7,714 nt of DNA from Micavibrio aeruginosavorus (GTDB lineage Bacteria; Pseudomonadota; Alphaproteobacteria; Micavibrionales; Micavibrionaceae): assembly GCA_003241285.1 (NCBI GenBank), contig QFOT01000109.1:1-7714 (forward strand), written 5' to 3'. Of the stretch, positions 1-5,725 are shown piece by piece. Under the pieces are notes generated by a model. It saw only the letters and a list, made by a program, of their open reading frames with translations, was not told where the DNA came from and did not search any database. The position numbers were made by a program, and so were the translations under genes. Every line of letters begins with the position of its first letter. Positions within the stretch are counted from its first letter, which is position 1.

Positions 1-4
1 TAGA

Positions 5-22
5 TCCCCGCCTTCGCGGGGA
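5..22. repeat. GC-rich perfect palindrome, probable dispersed extragenic repeat
   Basis: A 7-bp perfect stem (TCCCCGC / GCGGGGA) closes a 4-base loop, CTTC on the plus strand and GAAG on the minus strand. It lies 11 bases beyond the ratA stop codon. On the minus strand it is followed by ATCTA and not by a T-run; the T-run (TTTT) is on its 5' side, so it is not a textbook intrinsic terminator for ratA. From memory, the core CCCCGCGAAGGCGGGG is a common dispersed extragenic palindrome in alphaproteobacterial genomes, and that is my preferred reading. The unit may continue past the window edge. It could still slow 3'-to-5' decay of the ratA message. Confidence 0.55.
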
Positions 23-33
23 AAACAGAAATG

Positions 34-462
34 TTATGAATACAGAGCTTTTGCCCTGTCTTCAAATGCCGCCACCATACGTTTAACGATTTCATTGAAG
101 AAAACCCCCATTAAACTTTGAAAAAAAGCGTTACGGAATTCAAAATCGACATAAAAATCGATGGTGCAGCCGGAGCCATTCGGAATGAATACCCATTTAT
201 TGGAAAGATGCTTGAGTGGGCCTTTCAGGTATTCGACGCGGATGGCGTCGGGTTTATCCAGAACCACTTTCGACGTAAATTTTTCACGGACCATTTTATA
301 GCCGATAACCAAGTCGGCATAGAAAACATCGCCTTCGCGGCGCGTAATGCGGCTGGATAAACACCATGGCAAAAATTCAGGATATTTATCGACATCTGCC
401 ACAAGGGCAAACATTTGTTCAGTTGTATAAGGAAGATCTTTTTTCTCGGCATGGGTCGGCAT
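34..462 (-). CDS. ratA: RatA/Coq10 family START-domain protein (ubiquinone-binding/ribosome-associated)
   Basis: This 142-residue protein has the usual length and pattern of the polyketide cyclase/START family called RatA in E. coli and Coq10 in mitochondria. The whole protein is one START/SRPBCC fold. Visible family hallmarks are the MPTHAEK start, an ADVDKYPEFLPWC block at about residues 22-34, GPLKHLSNKW at about 81-90 and an IDFYVDFEF strand at about 101-109, followed by the long C-terminal helix. Coq10 proteins bind ubiquinone and support respiration; E. coli RatA was described as blocking ribosome subunit joining, a role that is disputed. In alphaproteobacteria it typically sits downstream of lipA, as here, which favours a respiratory-quinone role. 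Start at 462: the family-typical MPTHAEK begins there, although no Shine-Dalgarno is visible; a TATAAT hexamer lies 6 bases upstream. An ATG 8 bases further upstream is in another frame. Confidence 0.9.
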   Translation of the reverse strand: MPTHAEKKDLPYTTEQMFALVADVDKYPEFLPWCLSSRITRREGDVFYADLVIGYKMVREKFTSKVVLDKPDAIRVEYLKGPLKHLSNKWVFIPNGSGCTIDFYVDFEFRNAFFQSLMGVFFNEIVKRMVAAFEDRAKALYS

Positions 463-468
463 GGCCGC

Positions 469-474
469 ATTATA
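469..474 (-). promoter_or_regulatory. Candidate -10 box (TATAAT) for a leaderless ratA transcript
   Basis: On the minus strand a perfect TATAAT ends 6 bases before the ratA ATG, so transcription would begin at or next to the start codon. The bases between box and ATG (GCGGCC) contain no Shine-Dalgarno, as expected of a leaderless message. No convincing -35 hexamer is visible 16-18 bases upstream, and the surrounding sequence is AT-rich, so chance is a real alternative. Confidence 0.3.
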
Positions 475-503
475 AATAGTAAATATGCTAAATGGTAGAG
501 AGA

Positions 504-1190
504 TTATAGTGGTGATCTGTCATTGGAAGGTTTAGGCATTATAATGGCACTATCCGGACCGTGCTTTTCAAAAAGCTCGCGATCATACATACCGATTTCG
601 GCAGCGAAGATTGCATGGTCGTAATTTTCGGGTATAGCCCTGTTAAGCCTTGCGAGGCCATAAGCGATCGTAATGTCATAGATTTTAGCTTTTTCGGCGC
701 TCGGATTGCTATTCTTATTGTTATAATTATCCAGCGTTTTGACGATAATTTCATCTTCCTGACCATCCAGACATACATTGCGATGGTAAGGAAAATAAAA
801 AGTTTCTTTTTTCATGGTGAAGGCACTACGAACAAGATGTTCATCATGTGTTGCGCGGAATAATTGTCCGCGGCTCCAATTGTATTCCGGATTTAATTTA
901 AACTTCTTTTCAGGAACATCGTGGACTGCGATCAAAGCTCTTTGGAAGTCAGTCAAATCAAATCTTAGTTCACGCGCATCTTCATTCATCATGCGCATAT
1001 TATGCTCAGTAAAATAATCGCCACCTGTTTTGCGCGGCTCACCTCTATGAACGAACCTGCCTATTTCCATGCAGGCGTCCAACAAACTGATTTGCCCGGT
1101 CGATCGCAAACGATGCAGGCGTTCAATCAATAGATCTTTCTCGGAAAAAACCTGTCTTGATGAAGGAAAAAAGATGGCTCTGATATTCAT
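504..1190 (-). CDS. HD-domain phosphohydrolase-like protein, resembling the hydrolase half of RelA/SpoT (MESH1-like)
   Basis: This 228-residue soluble protein shows no signal peptide or membrane segment. Three blocks line up with the (p)ppGpp hydrolase domain of RelA/SpoT/MESH1. HRGEPRKTGGDYF (48-60) plus H63 resembles the HKGQ-RKSG-PY-x-x-H block. ALIAVHDVPE (85-94), with H90-D91, resembles the ALLHDV-E block. KIYD (169-172), with D172, sits where the KLAD of the ADRLHN segment would be. Candidate metal ligands are therefore H63, H90, D91 and D172, with spacings close to those of Rel enzymes. The acidic pair after HD is only half kept (E94, then K95), and no synthetase, TGS or ACT domain follows. 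Activity on ppGpp is thus inference; another nucleotide could be the substrate, or the protein could be degenerate. A hand count over 541-900 gives about 41% GC, lower than the pdh genes. It sits between lipA and ratA, with a plausible own promoter, and looks inserted into a conserved order. Start at 1190 gives the longest frame, with GAG 8 bases upstream. Confidence 0.55.
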   Translation of the reverse strand: MNIRAIFFPSSRQVFSEKDLLIERLHRLRSTGQISLLDACMEIGRFVHRGEPRKTGGDYFTEHNMRMMNEDARELRFDLTDFQRALIAVHDVPEKKFKLNPEYNWSRGQLFRATHDEHLVRSAFTMKKETFYFPYHRNVCLDGQEDEIIVKTLDNYNNKNSNPSAEKAKIYDITIAYGLARLNRAIPENYDHAIFAAEIGMYDRELFEKHGPDSAIIMPKPSNDRSPL

Positions 1191-1215
1191 GAAATACGCT
1201 CGTCCTTGCGCGGAA

Positions 1216-1243
1216 CATATAAGTTTATTCCGGACAAAGTCAA
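1216..1243 (-). promoter_or_regulatory. Candidate sigma-70 promoter for the HD-domain gene
   Basis: In the 75-base gap after lipA, the minus strand reads TTGACT (1243-1238), a 16-base spacer, then TATATG (1221-1216). With an 18-base spacer the alternative -10 is TATGTT. The -35 matches the TTGACA consensus at five of six positions; either -10 matches TATAAT at four. Transcription would begin about 15-20 bases before the ATG at 1190, leaving room for a weak ribosome site. This would let the HD gene and ratA be transcribed separately from the pdh-lip operon. No intrinsic terminator for lipA is visible in the same gap. Confidence 0.45.
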
Positions 1244-1265
1244 ACTTTTAAGAATATGAAAACGC

Positions 1266-2228
1266 TTATTCAGCAGCCGCTAATGTGCGGCTCATTCGCG
1301 CTGCGCGCAGGCGTTCAAAGTCCTCGCCTGCATGGTGTGAGGATCTTGTCAGCGGACTTGCGGAAACCATAAGAAAGCCTTTGGCTTTGGCCATCTTTGT
1401 CAATTGTTCGAATTCTTCCGGGGTCCAGAAGTGATGAACGGGCGCGTGTTTCGGGGTCGGCTGAAGATATTGGCCGATGGTGATAAAATCAATTTTGGCG
1501 GCTCGCATATCGTCCATGACCTGTGCGACTTCTTCCTTGGTTTCACCGAGGCCAACCATAAGGCCGGATTTGGTGAATTGTTCAGGGTCGACTTCCTTGA
1601 CGCGCTCTAATAAACGAAGCGAGCGGAAATAGCGAGCGCCCGGGCGAATGGTTGGATAAAGGCGCGGCACTGTTTCGAGATTATGGTTGAATACATCCGG
1701 TTTCGCTTTAATCACCGTATCGATGGAATTCATGTTGCCGCGGAAATCGCCGGGAAGAATTTCGATGGTGGTATCAGGCGCTTTGAAACGGATCGCCGCG
1801 ATTGTCTTGGCAAAATGATCCGCGCCGCAATCATCGAGATCGTCACGGTCAACGGACGTGATAACGATATGTTTAAGGCCCATGCGCTCCGCGGCGACAC
1901 CGACGCGAAGAGGTTCGAATTTATCGAGCGCTTCGGGTTTGCCTGTTGCGACGTTACAAAACGAACAGGCGCGGGTGCAGATTTCACCCATGATCATAAA
2001 GGTCGCATGTTTCTTGTTCCAGCATTCGCCGATATTCGGGCAACCCGCTTCTTCGCAGACAGTGGTAAGCTTATGTTCCTGAACTATTTTTTTCGTTTCG
2101 GCATAGGTCGTGCCTTGCGGCGCGCGAACACGTATCCAGTCCGGCTTTTTCCCCATCGGGCGGTCCGGGTTCTTCTGTTTCTCAGGATGCCGCTTGGTGC
2201 GGTCAAGAAGGTCTGGGTTGTAGGTCAT
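1266..2228 (-). CDS. lipA: Lipoyl synthase (radical SAM)
   Basis: This enzyme inserts two sulfurs into octanoyl groups already attached to lipoyl domains, giving the lipoyl cofactor used by PdhB and PdhC. The 320-residue length is normal. The auxiliary 4Fe-4S cluster motif C-x4-C-x5-C is at C58, C63 and C69 (CEEAGCPNIGEC), and the radical-SAM CxxxCxxC motif is at C84, C88 and C91 (CTRACSFC). The C-terminal motif that supplies the auxiliary cluster's serine ligand reads RSSH at 295-298 instead of the usual RSSY; the serines remain. Start at 2228: the N-terminal segment RHPEKQKNPDRP matches the alphaproteobacterial N-terminal extension, so the longest start is sensible, although no Shine-Dalgarno is visible upstream of it. 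It lies downstream of lpd and the two small genes, separated from the DUF4236 gene by a 146-base gap that holds a dispersed repeat. Confidence 0.97.
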   Translation of the reverse strand: MTYNPDLLDRTKRHPEKQKNPDRPMGKKPDWIRVRAPQGTTYAETKKIVQEHKLTTVCEEAGCPNIGECWNKKHATFMIMGEICTRACSFCNVATGKPEALDKFEPLRVGVAAERMGLKHIVITSVDRDDLDDCGADHFAKTIAAIRFKAPDTTIEILPGDFRGNMNSIDTVIKAKPDVFNHNLETVPRLYPTIRPGARYFRSLRLLERVKEVDPEQFTKSGLMVGLGETKEEVAQVMDDMRAAKIDFITIGQYLQPTPKHAPVHHFWTPEEFEQLTKMAKAKGFLMVSASPLTRSSHHAGEDFERLRAARMSRTLAAAE

Positions 2229-2278
2229 GTATGTTAGGTTTAGCAGAAAACTGAAATGAAAGTCATGTATTTATATGC

Positions 2279-2370
2279 TGTCATTGCGAGCCCTTTCTTT
2301 GGGCGAAGCAATCCATGCCATTGCGCAGCTTAACCATTCTATGGATTGCCGCGCTTCGCTCGCAATGACA
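2279..2370. repeat. Dispersed palindromic repeat, copy 1
   Basis: This imperfect inverted repeat has perfect 12-bp ends, TGTCATTGCGAG (2279-2290) and CTCGCAATGACA (2359-2370), and a second paired block, GCAATCCAT (2308-2316) with ATGGATTGC (2341-2349). Transcribed, it would fold into one long stem-loop. Its right arm shares 27 identical bases (2343-2369) with the copy at 4408-4434, in the same orientation. The left arm carries a small extra hairpin, CCC-TTTCTTT-GGG, not present in the other copy. It begins 4 bases after the DUF4236 stop codon and occupies most of the 146-base gap before lipA. There is no T-run after it, so it is a repeat and not a classic terminator. No transposase is present; MITE-like or REP-like is the best label. 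Confidence 0.85.
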
Positions 2371-2374
2371 AATG

Positions 2375-2641
2375 TTAGTTTTGCGGCCCAAAAAGCAAAT
2401 AAAGCACGTAAAAGCCAAGGGCGGCAGCAAGGAAGACATAGTATCCTTTCCCTCCCTTCCAGTATCGGGAATAACTCATCCCCGACCCCGGCAGGCCGAC
2501 CGTGCCGCGTGTGCCTTTGGAGGACAGATTGACGGTCGCGCCTTTTTTGCCGATAGAGGTGCTCACCCCGGATTTGGAGATGTTCAGCTTAATGCCGGGG
2601 AAAAGTTTGATACCTTTGCGAAAGCGGAAACCGGGGAGCAT
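2375..2641 (-). CDS. DUF4236-type small protein with C-terminal membrane segment
   Basis: The 88-residue protein begins with a segment (about 3-58) that I recognise as the DUF4236 pattern: FRFRKGIKLFPGIKLNISKSG, continuing as GxSTSIGKKGATVNLSSKGTRGTVGLPGSGMSYS. DUF4236 is a short, glycine- and serine-rich beta module of unknown function, often found at the N-terminus of small membrane proteins. After it, about residues 66-85 (GYYVFLAAALGFYVLYLLFG) form one hydrophobic helix, so the protein is probably anchored in the inner membrane. The start at 2641 is preceded by AGGA at a good distance (TTTAGGATTAATAATG). It lies 8 bases after the AT-rich 95-residue gene, in the same direction, so the two are probably co-transcribed with lpd. 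Base composition looks closer to the pdh genes than to its AT-rich neighbour. No function can be assigned. Confidence 0.8.
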   Translation of the reverse strand: MLPGFRFRKGIKLFPGIKLNISKSGVSTSIGKKGATVNLSSKGTRGTVGLPGSGMSYSRYWKGGKGYYVFLAAALGFYVLYLLFGPQN

Positions 2642-2649
2642 TATTAATC

Positions 2650-2937
2650 CTAAAGGCTTGGCTTAAAAGTACAAGAAAAGTGTAGCCAGCCAATTTTGCC
2701 AGCCACTTCTTTTGTAAATCCTATAGGTTTATTTTTGTACAAATTATCCAACTCATTATTACCTGAAGGTTTCCAATCCATCGGCATATAGCTAGAGTAA
2801 ATTTCTGCAATTCCGGAACAAAGATGCTTATTCTTGTTTTTAAGCTTATTGATATAAATCAAATGTGCGTATACGCCATAAGAAATTATGATAGTAAAAA
2901 AGACTATTGTAGCTATATGTCTTTTTTTCTTAAGCAT
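2650..2937 (-). CDS. Hypothetical AT-rich small membrane-anchored protein
   Basis: I do not recognise this 95-residue protein. It starts with a basic cluster (MLKKKRH), followed by a hydrophobic segment at about residues 8-29 (IATIVFFTIIISYGVYAHLIYI). That suggests a signal anchor with the remaining ~65 residues on the periplasmic side. The outer part is Lys/Asn rich and has two cysteines, C40 and C89, which could form a disulfide; there is no lipobox. The ATG overlaps the lpd stop codon by one base (TAATG), so translation is probably coupled to lpd; the nearest purine run (GGAAAG) is too distant to be a strong ribosome site. A hand count over 2641-2940 gives 93 G+C in 300 bases (31%), far below lpd and pdh, a sign of acquisition from elsewhere. 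The clean reading frame, the membrane topology and the coupled start argue that it is a real gene. Confidence 0.65.
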   Translation of the reverse strand: MLKKKRHIATIVFFTIIISYGVYAHLIYINKLKNKNKHLCSGIAEIYSSYMPMDWKPSGNNELDNLYKNKPIGFTKEVAGKIGWLHFSCTFKPSL

Positions 2938-4337
2938 TAAAAATGTATCGTCTTTCCATACGCGTTCAGCACACTTTCATGAATCATCTCGCTTAATGTG
3001 GGATGCGGGAAGACGGTGTGCATTAATTCAGCTTCCGTTGTTTCCAGCGTTTTACCGACTGCGTAGCCTTGAATGAGTTCGGTGACTTCTGCGCCGATCA
3101 TGTGGGCGCCGAGGAGTTGTCCGGTTTTGGCGTCGAAGATGGTTTTGACGAGGCCTTCGGGTTCGCCGAGCGCAATCGCCTTACCGTTACCCATGAACGG
3201 GAAGCGGCCCACTTTGATATCGAGCCCCTGCTCTTTCGCTTTTGCTTCGGTCAGGCCGATTGAAGCGACTTGCGGCATGGAATAGGTACAGCCCGGAATT
3301 GACGCGCGGTCGAGCGGATGGACATCTTTAACGCCCGCGATTTTCTCGACGCAGATAACGCCTTCATGGGAGGCTTTGTGAGCGAGCCAAGGCCCGGCGA
3401 CAACATCGCCGATGGCGTAGACATTTGGTTCGTCCGTGGCGAGCCATTCATTGGTGAGAATAACCCCACGATCTGTTTTGACCTTAGTATTTGCAAGGCC
3501 GATATCTTCGATATTAGCGGAGATACCGACAGCCGAGATGACGCGGTCAACGGTGATTTTTTCAACCTTGCCGCCGATATCGACATGGACGGTGACATTA
3601 TTCGCGCCTTTGTCGAGTTTGGCAACTTTCGCGCCGGTGATGATTTTCATGCCTTGTTTTTCAAACGCCTTGCGCGCCAGACCGGAAATTTCGGCGTCTT
3701 CGGCTGGCAGGATTCTATCGATGACTTCGACAACGGTCACTTCCGCGCCCATGTTGCGGTAGAAGCTCGCGAATTCGATACCGATCGCACCGGAGCCTAT
3801 CACCAAAAGCGATTTCGGCATTTCGGTTGGGACCATGGCTTCGCGGTAAGACCAGACGAGTTTGCCATCAGCTTCAAGACCCGGAAACTGACGCGCTCTT
3901 GCGCCTGTGGCGATGATGATATTTTTGCCGGTGACGGTTTGTTTCGATTTGTCTTTCAGCTCAACTTCGATCTGGCCTTTGCCTTTCAGGCGACCGTATC
4001 CGTCGATGACGGTGACTTTGTTTTTCTTCAGCAAATGACCGACACCGCCGGAAAGTTGTTTGGCGACGCCGCGGGAACGCTCGACCACTTTCTTAATATC
4101 GAAAGACGGTTTTTCGTTCGATAAGCCATATTGATCGGCGTGTTGCATATAATGGAAGATTTCAGCCGAGCGCAGTAAGGCTTTCGTCGGGATACAGCCC
4201 CAGTTCAGGCAGATACCGCCCAGATGGTTCGCTTCGATCACGGCGACTTTCATGCCGAGTTGGGAAGCGCGGATCGCGGCAACATAACCGCCCGGGCCTG
4301 CGCCAAGTACAACTAAATCAAAATTATTATCAGCCAT
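2937..4337 (-). CDS. lpd: Dihydrolipoyl dehydrogenase (E3 of pyruvate dehydrogenase)
   Basis: This FAD enzyme reoxidises dihydrolipoyl groups on the E2 and E1-beta lipoyl domains and passes electrons to NAD+. The length (466 residues) is normal for E3 without a lipoyl domain. Visible parts are the FAD-binding GAGPGG (12-17), the redox disulfide C43-x4-C48 in GGICLNWGCIPTK, ATGA (144-147), the NAD-binding GSGAIG (181-186), the second FAD contact AIGD (308-311) and the dimer-interface catalytic pair H445/E450 in HPTLSE. It follows pdhC after a 110-base gap filled largely by a dispersed repeat. A GAGAG element lies about 9 bases upstream of the ATG at 4337. Its stop codon overlaps the start of the next small gene. 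The location makes it the PDH-dedicated E3; it could also serve 2-oxoglutarate dehydrogenase or glycine cleavage if no other copy exists. Confidence 0.97.
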   Translation of the reverse strand: MADNNFDLVVLGAGPGGYVAAIRASQLGMKVAVIEANHLGGICLNWGCIPTKALLRSAEIFHYMQHADQYGLSNEKPSFDIKKVVERSRGVAKQLSGGVGHLLKKNKVTVIDGYGRLKGKGQIEVELKDKSKQTVTGKNIIIATGARARQFPGLEADGKLVWSYREAMVPTEMPKSLLVIGSGAIGIEFASFYRNMGAEVTVVEVIDRILPAEDAEISGLARKAFEKQGMKIITGAKVAKLDKGANNVTVHVDIGGKVEKITVDRVISAVGISANIEDIGLANTKVKTDRGVILTNEWLATDEPNVYAIGDVVAGPWLAHKASHEGVICVEKIAGVKDVHPLDRASIPGCTYSMPQVASIGLTEAKAKEQGLDIKVGRFPFMGNGKAIALGEPEGLVKTIFDAKTGQLLGAHMIGAEVTELIQGYAVGKTLETTEAELMHTVFPHPTLSEMIHESVLNAYGKTIHF

Positions 4338-4356
4338 ATTTTCATTCTCTCTGTTT

Positions 4357-4435
4357 CGTCATTGCGAGGAGCAAAGCGACGAAGCAATCCAGATGTTGCA
4401 ACCTTCAGGATTGCCGCGCTTCGCTCGCAATGACG
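4357..4435. repeat. Dispersed palindromic repeat, copy 2 (between pdhC and lpd)
   Basis: The 79-base element has perfect 12-bp inverted ends, CGTCATTGCGAG (4357-4368) and CTCGCAATGACG (4424-4435), with a further paired block GCAATCC (4384-4390) / GGATTGC (4408-4414). It shares a 27-base identical right arm with the copy at 2279-2370 and lies in the same orientation. It sits inside the operon, 12 bases after the pdhC stop and 19 bases before the lpd ATG. No T-run follows on the minus strand. As RNA it would form a long hairpin between the E2 and E3 messages. CGTCATTGCGAG...GAAGCAATCC is, from memory, a motif seen at high copy number in several alphaproteobacterial genomes. Confidence 0.88.
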
Positions 4436-4447
4436 GTTGTGTTTTTT

Positions 4448-5713
4448 CTAAACCAGCATGCTCACAGGGTTTTCGATGTAGTTTTTGAAGATCTGCAAAT
4501 ATTCGGCGCCAACCGCGCCATCGACACAGCGGTGATCGACGGAGAGCGTCACAGTCATGACAGTTGCGATTTCAAGCTTGCCGTTGATGACGACAGGTTT
4601 TTCAATCCCTGCGCCGACAGCCAGAATACAGGCTTGCGGCGGGTTGATGATCGCCTGGAAGTTCGTGATGCCGAACATACCGAGGTTGGAGACCGAGAAG
4701 GTTCCGCCCTGGAATTCTTCGGGTTTCAGTTTGCCGTCACGCGCACGTTTGGCAAGATCCTTCATCTCGTTGGAGATGTCTTTAAGGCCTTTGGTTTCCG
4801 CTGCCTTGATGATCGGCGTGATCAAACCGTTTGGTGTCGCCACCGCAACGGAAATATCAGAGCTTTCGTATTGGAGAACGGCATCATCCGTCCATGACAC
4901 ATTCGCCGCCGGATAGGCTTTCAATGCCATAGCGGACGCTTTAATCACGAAGTCATTGACGGAGAGTTTGTAAGCATCTTTGCCTTGCTTGTTCAACTCC
5001 GCACGCGCCGCCATCAGATTGGTCAGGTTGCAATCGATGCTTAAGTAGAAATGCGGGACAGTCGTTTTGGATTCGAGTAAACGTTTCGCGACGATATTCT
5101 TGATATTGTTGTTCGGAATTTCTGTGTATTTCATACCGTAAGCATTGGATAAGGTTTTTGCATCGGCAGATGGTGCAGCAGTTGATTTCTGTGAAGCCGC
5201 CGGAGCCGCTCCCGCTTTTGCATTTTCGACATCATGTTTGACGATACGGCCATGCGGGCCGGAGCCTTTGACAGATGTTAGGTCGAGGCCTTTTTGGTCT
5301 GCGATACGACGCGCCAATGGCGTTGCGAACACGCGGTTGCCGTGTGATGGCGCGGCTGCAGGAGCAGGCGTTTTTGTAGGTTCGGCAGCTTTCGGTGCTT
5401 CTTCTTTCTTAGCTTCGGCCTTTGGAGCTGCAGCAGGGGCCGGGGCTTTATCGGCGGCAGAGGCATCTTCGCCTTCTTCGAGCAGAACAGCGATAGGCGT
5501 GTTGACGGCCACATTGGCGGTTCCGGCTTCGACGAGAATCTTGCCGATAGTGCCTTCGTCAACGGCTTCGACTTCCATCGTCGCTTTATCGGTTTCGATC
5601 TCGGCGATGACATCACCGGCTTTGACTTTATCACCGGATTTCTTGAGCCATTTCGCCAGAGTACCTTCGGTCATGGTCGGCGACAGGGCTGGCATTAGGA
5701 TGTTGATAGGCAT
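4448..5713 (-). CDS. pdhC: Dihydrolipoyl acetyltransferase (E2 of pyruvate dehydrogenase)
   Basis: This is the core of the complex: it takes the acetyl group from E1 on a swinging lipoyl arm and transfers it to CoA. Of 421 residues, one lipoyl domain occupies 1-80, with the lipoylated K43 in ETDKATMEVEA. An Ala/Pro/Lys-rich flexible linker spans about 82-125, the peripheral subunit-binding domain lies at about 128-163 (ATPLARRIADQKG...GSGPHGRIVKHDV), and a second Ala-rich linker lies at about 166-188. The catalytic domain runs from about 195 to the end, with the active-site DHRCVDG at 393-399 (H394, D398). A single lipoyl domain is usual for alphaproteobacterial E2, where E1 beta supplies a second. 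The start at 5713 has AAGGGA just upstream, overlapping the pdhB stop codon; the gap to pdhB is 12 bases, so the two are tightly co-expressed. Confidence 0.97.
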   Translation of the reverse strand: MPINILMPALSPTMTEGTLAKWLKKSGDKVKAGDVIAEIETDKATMEVEAVDEGTIGKILVEAGTANVAVNTPIAVLLEEGEDASAADKAPAPAAAPKAEAKKEEAPKAAEPTKTPAPAAAPSHGNRVFATPLARRIADQKGLDLTSVKGSGPHGRIVKHDVENAKAGAAPAASQKSTAAPSADAKTLSNAYGMKYTEIPNNNIKNIVAKRLLESKTTVPHFYLSIDCNLTNLMAARAELNKQGKDAYKLSVNDFVIKASAMALKAYPAANVSWTDDAVLQYESSDISVAVATPNGLITPIIKAAETKGLKDISNEMKDLAKRARDGKLKPEEFQGGTFSVSNLGMFGITNFQAIINPPQACILAVGAGIEKPVVINGKLEIATVMTVTLSVDHRCVDGAVGAEYLQIFKNYIENPVSMLV

Positions 5714-5725
5714 GTTGTCAGTCCC

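Noticed and set aside
1191..1265. Intrinsic terminator after lipA
   Set aside because: The only inverted repeat (AAGTTT...AAACTT) is short and AT-rich and has no T-run after it.
1683..2237. Plus-strand open frame of 184 codons opposite lipA
   Set aside because: Fully covered by lipA on the minus strand, which carries both Fe-S motifs; it reads as a shadow.
2240..2266. Eight-residue upstream frame (MTFISVFC) before lipA on the minus strand
   Set aside because: It ends 11 bases before the lipA ATG and lacks a clear ribosome site; there is no sign of a regulatory run of codons, so chance is sufficient.
2270..2275. TATAAA as a -10 box for lipA
   Set aside because: No -35 hexamer lies at a fitting distance; the upstream bases belong to the palindromic repeat. 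AT-rich sequence gives such hexamers by chance.
2275..2532. Plus-strand open frame of 85 codons through the palindromic repeat
   Set aside because: Its first 30 or so residues are simply the translated repeat, and the rest is antisense to the DUF4236 gene; such frames arise wherever this repeat lands.
3318..4124. Long plus-strand open frame (268 codons) opposite lpd
   Set aside because: It is the antisense of strongly conserved lpd codons. The protein is rich in Asp/Phe/Arg in the way antisense frames of GC-skewed genes are, and it matches no family I recognise.
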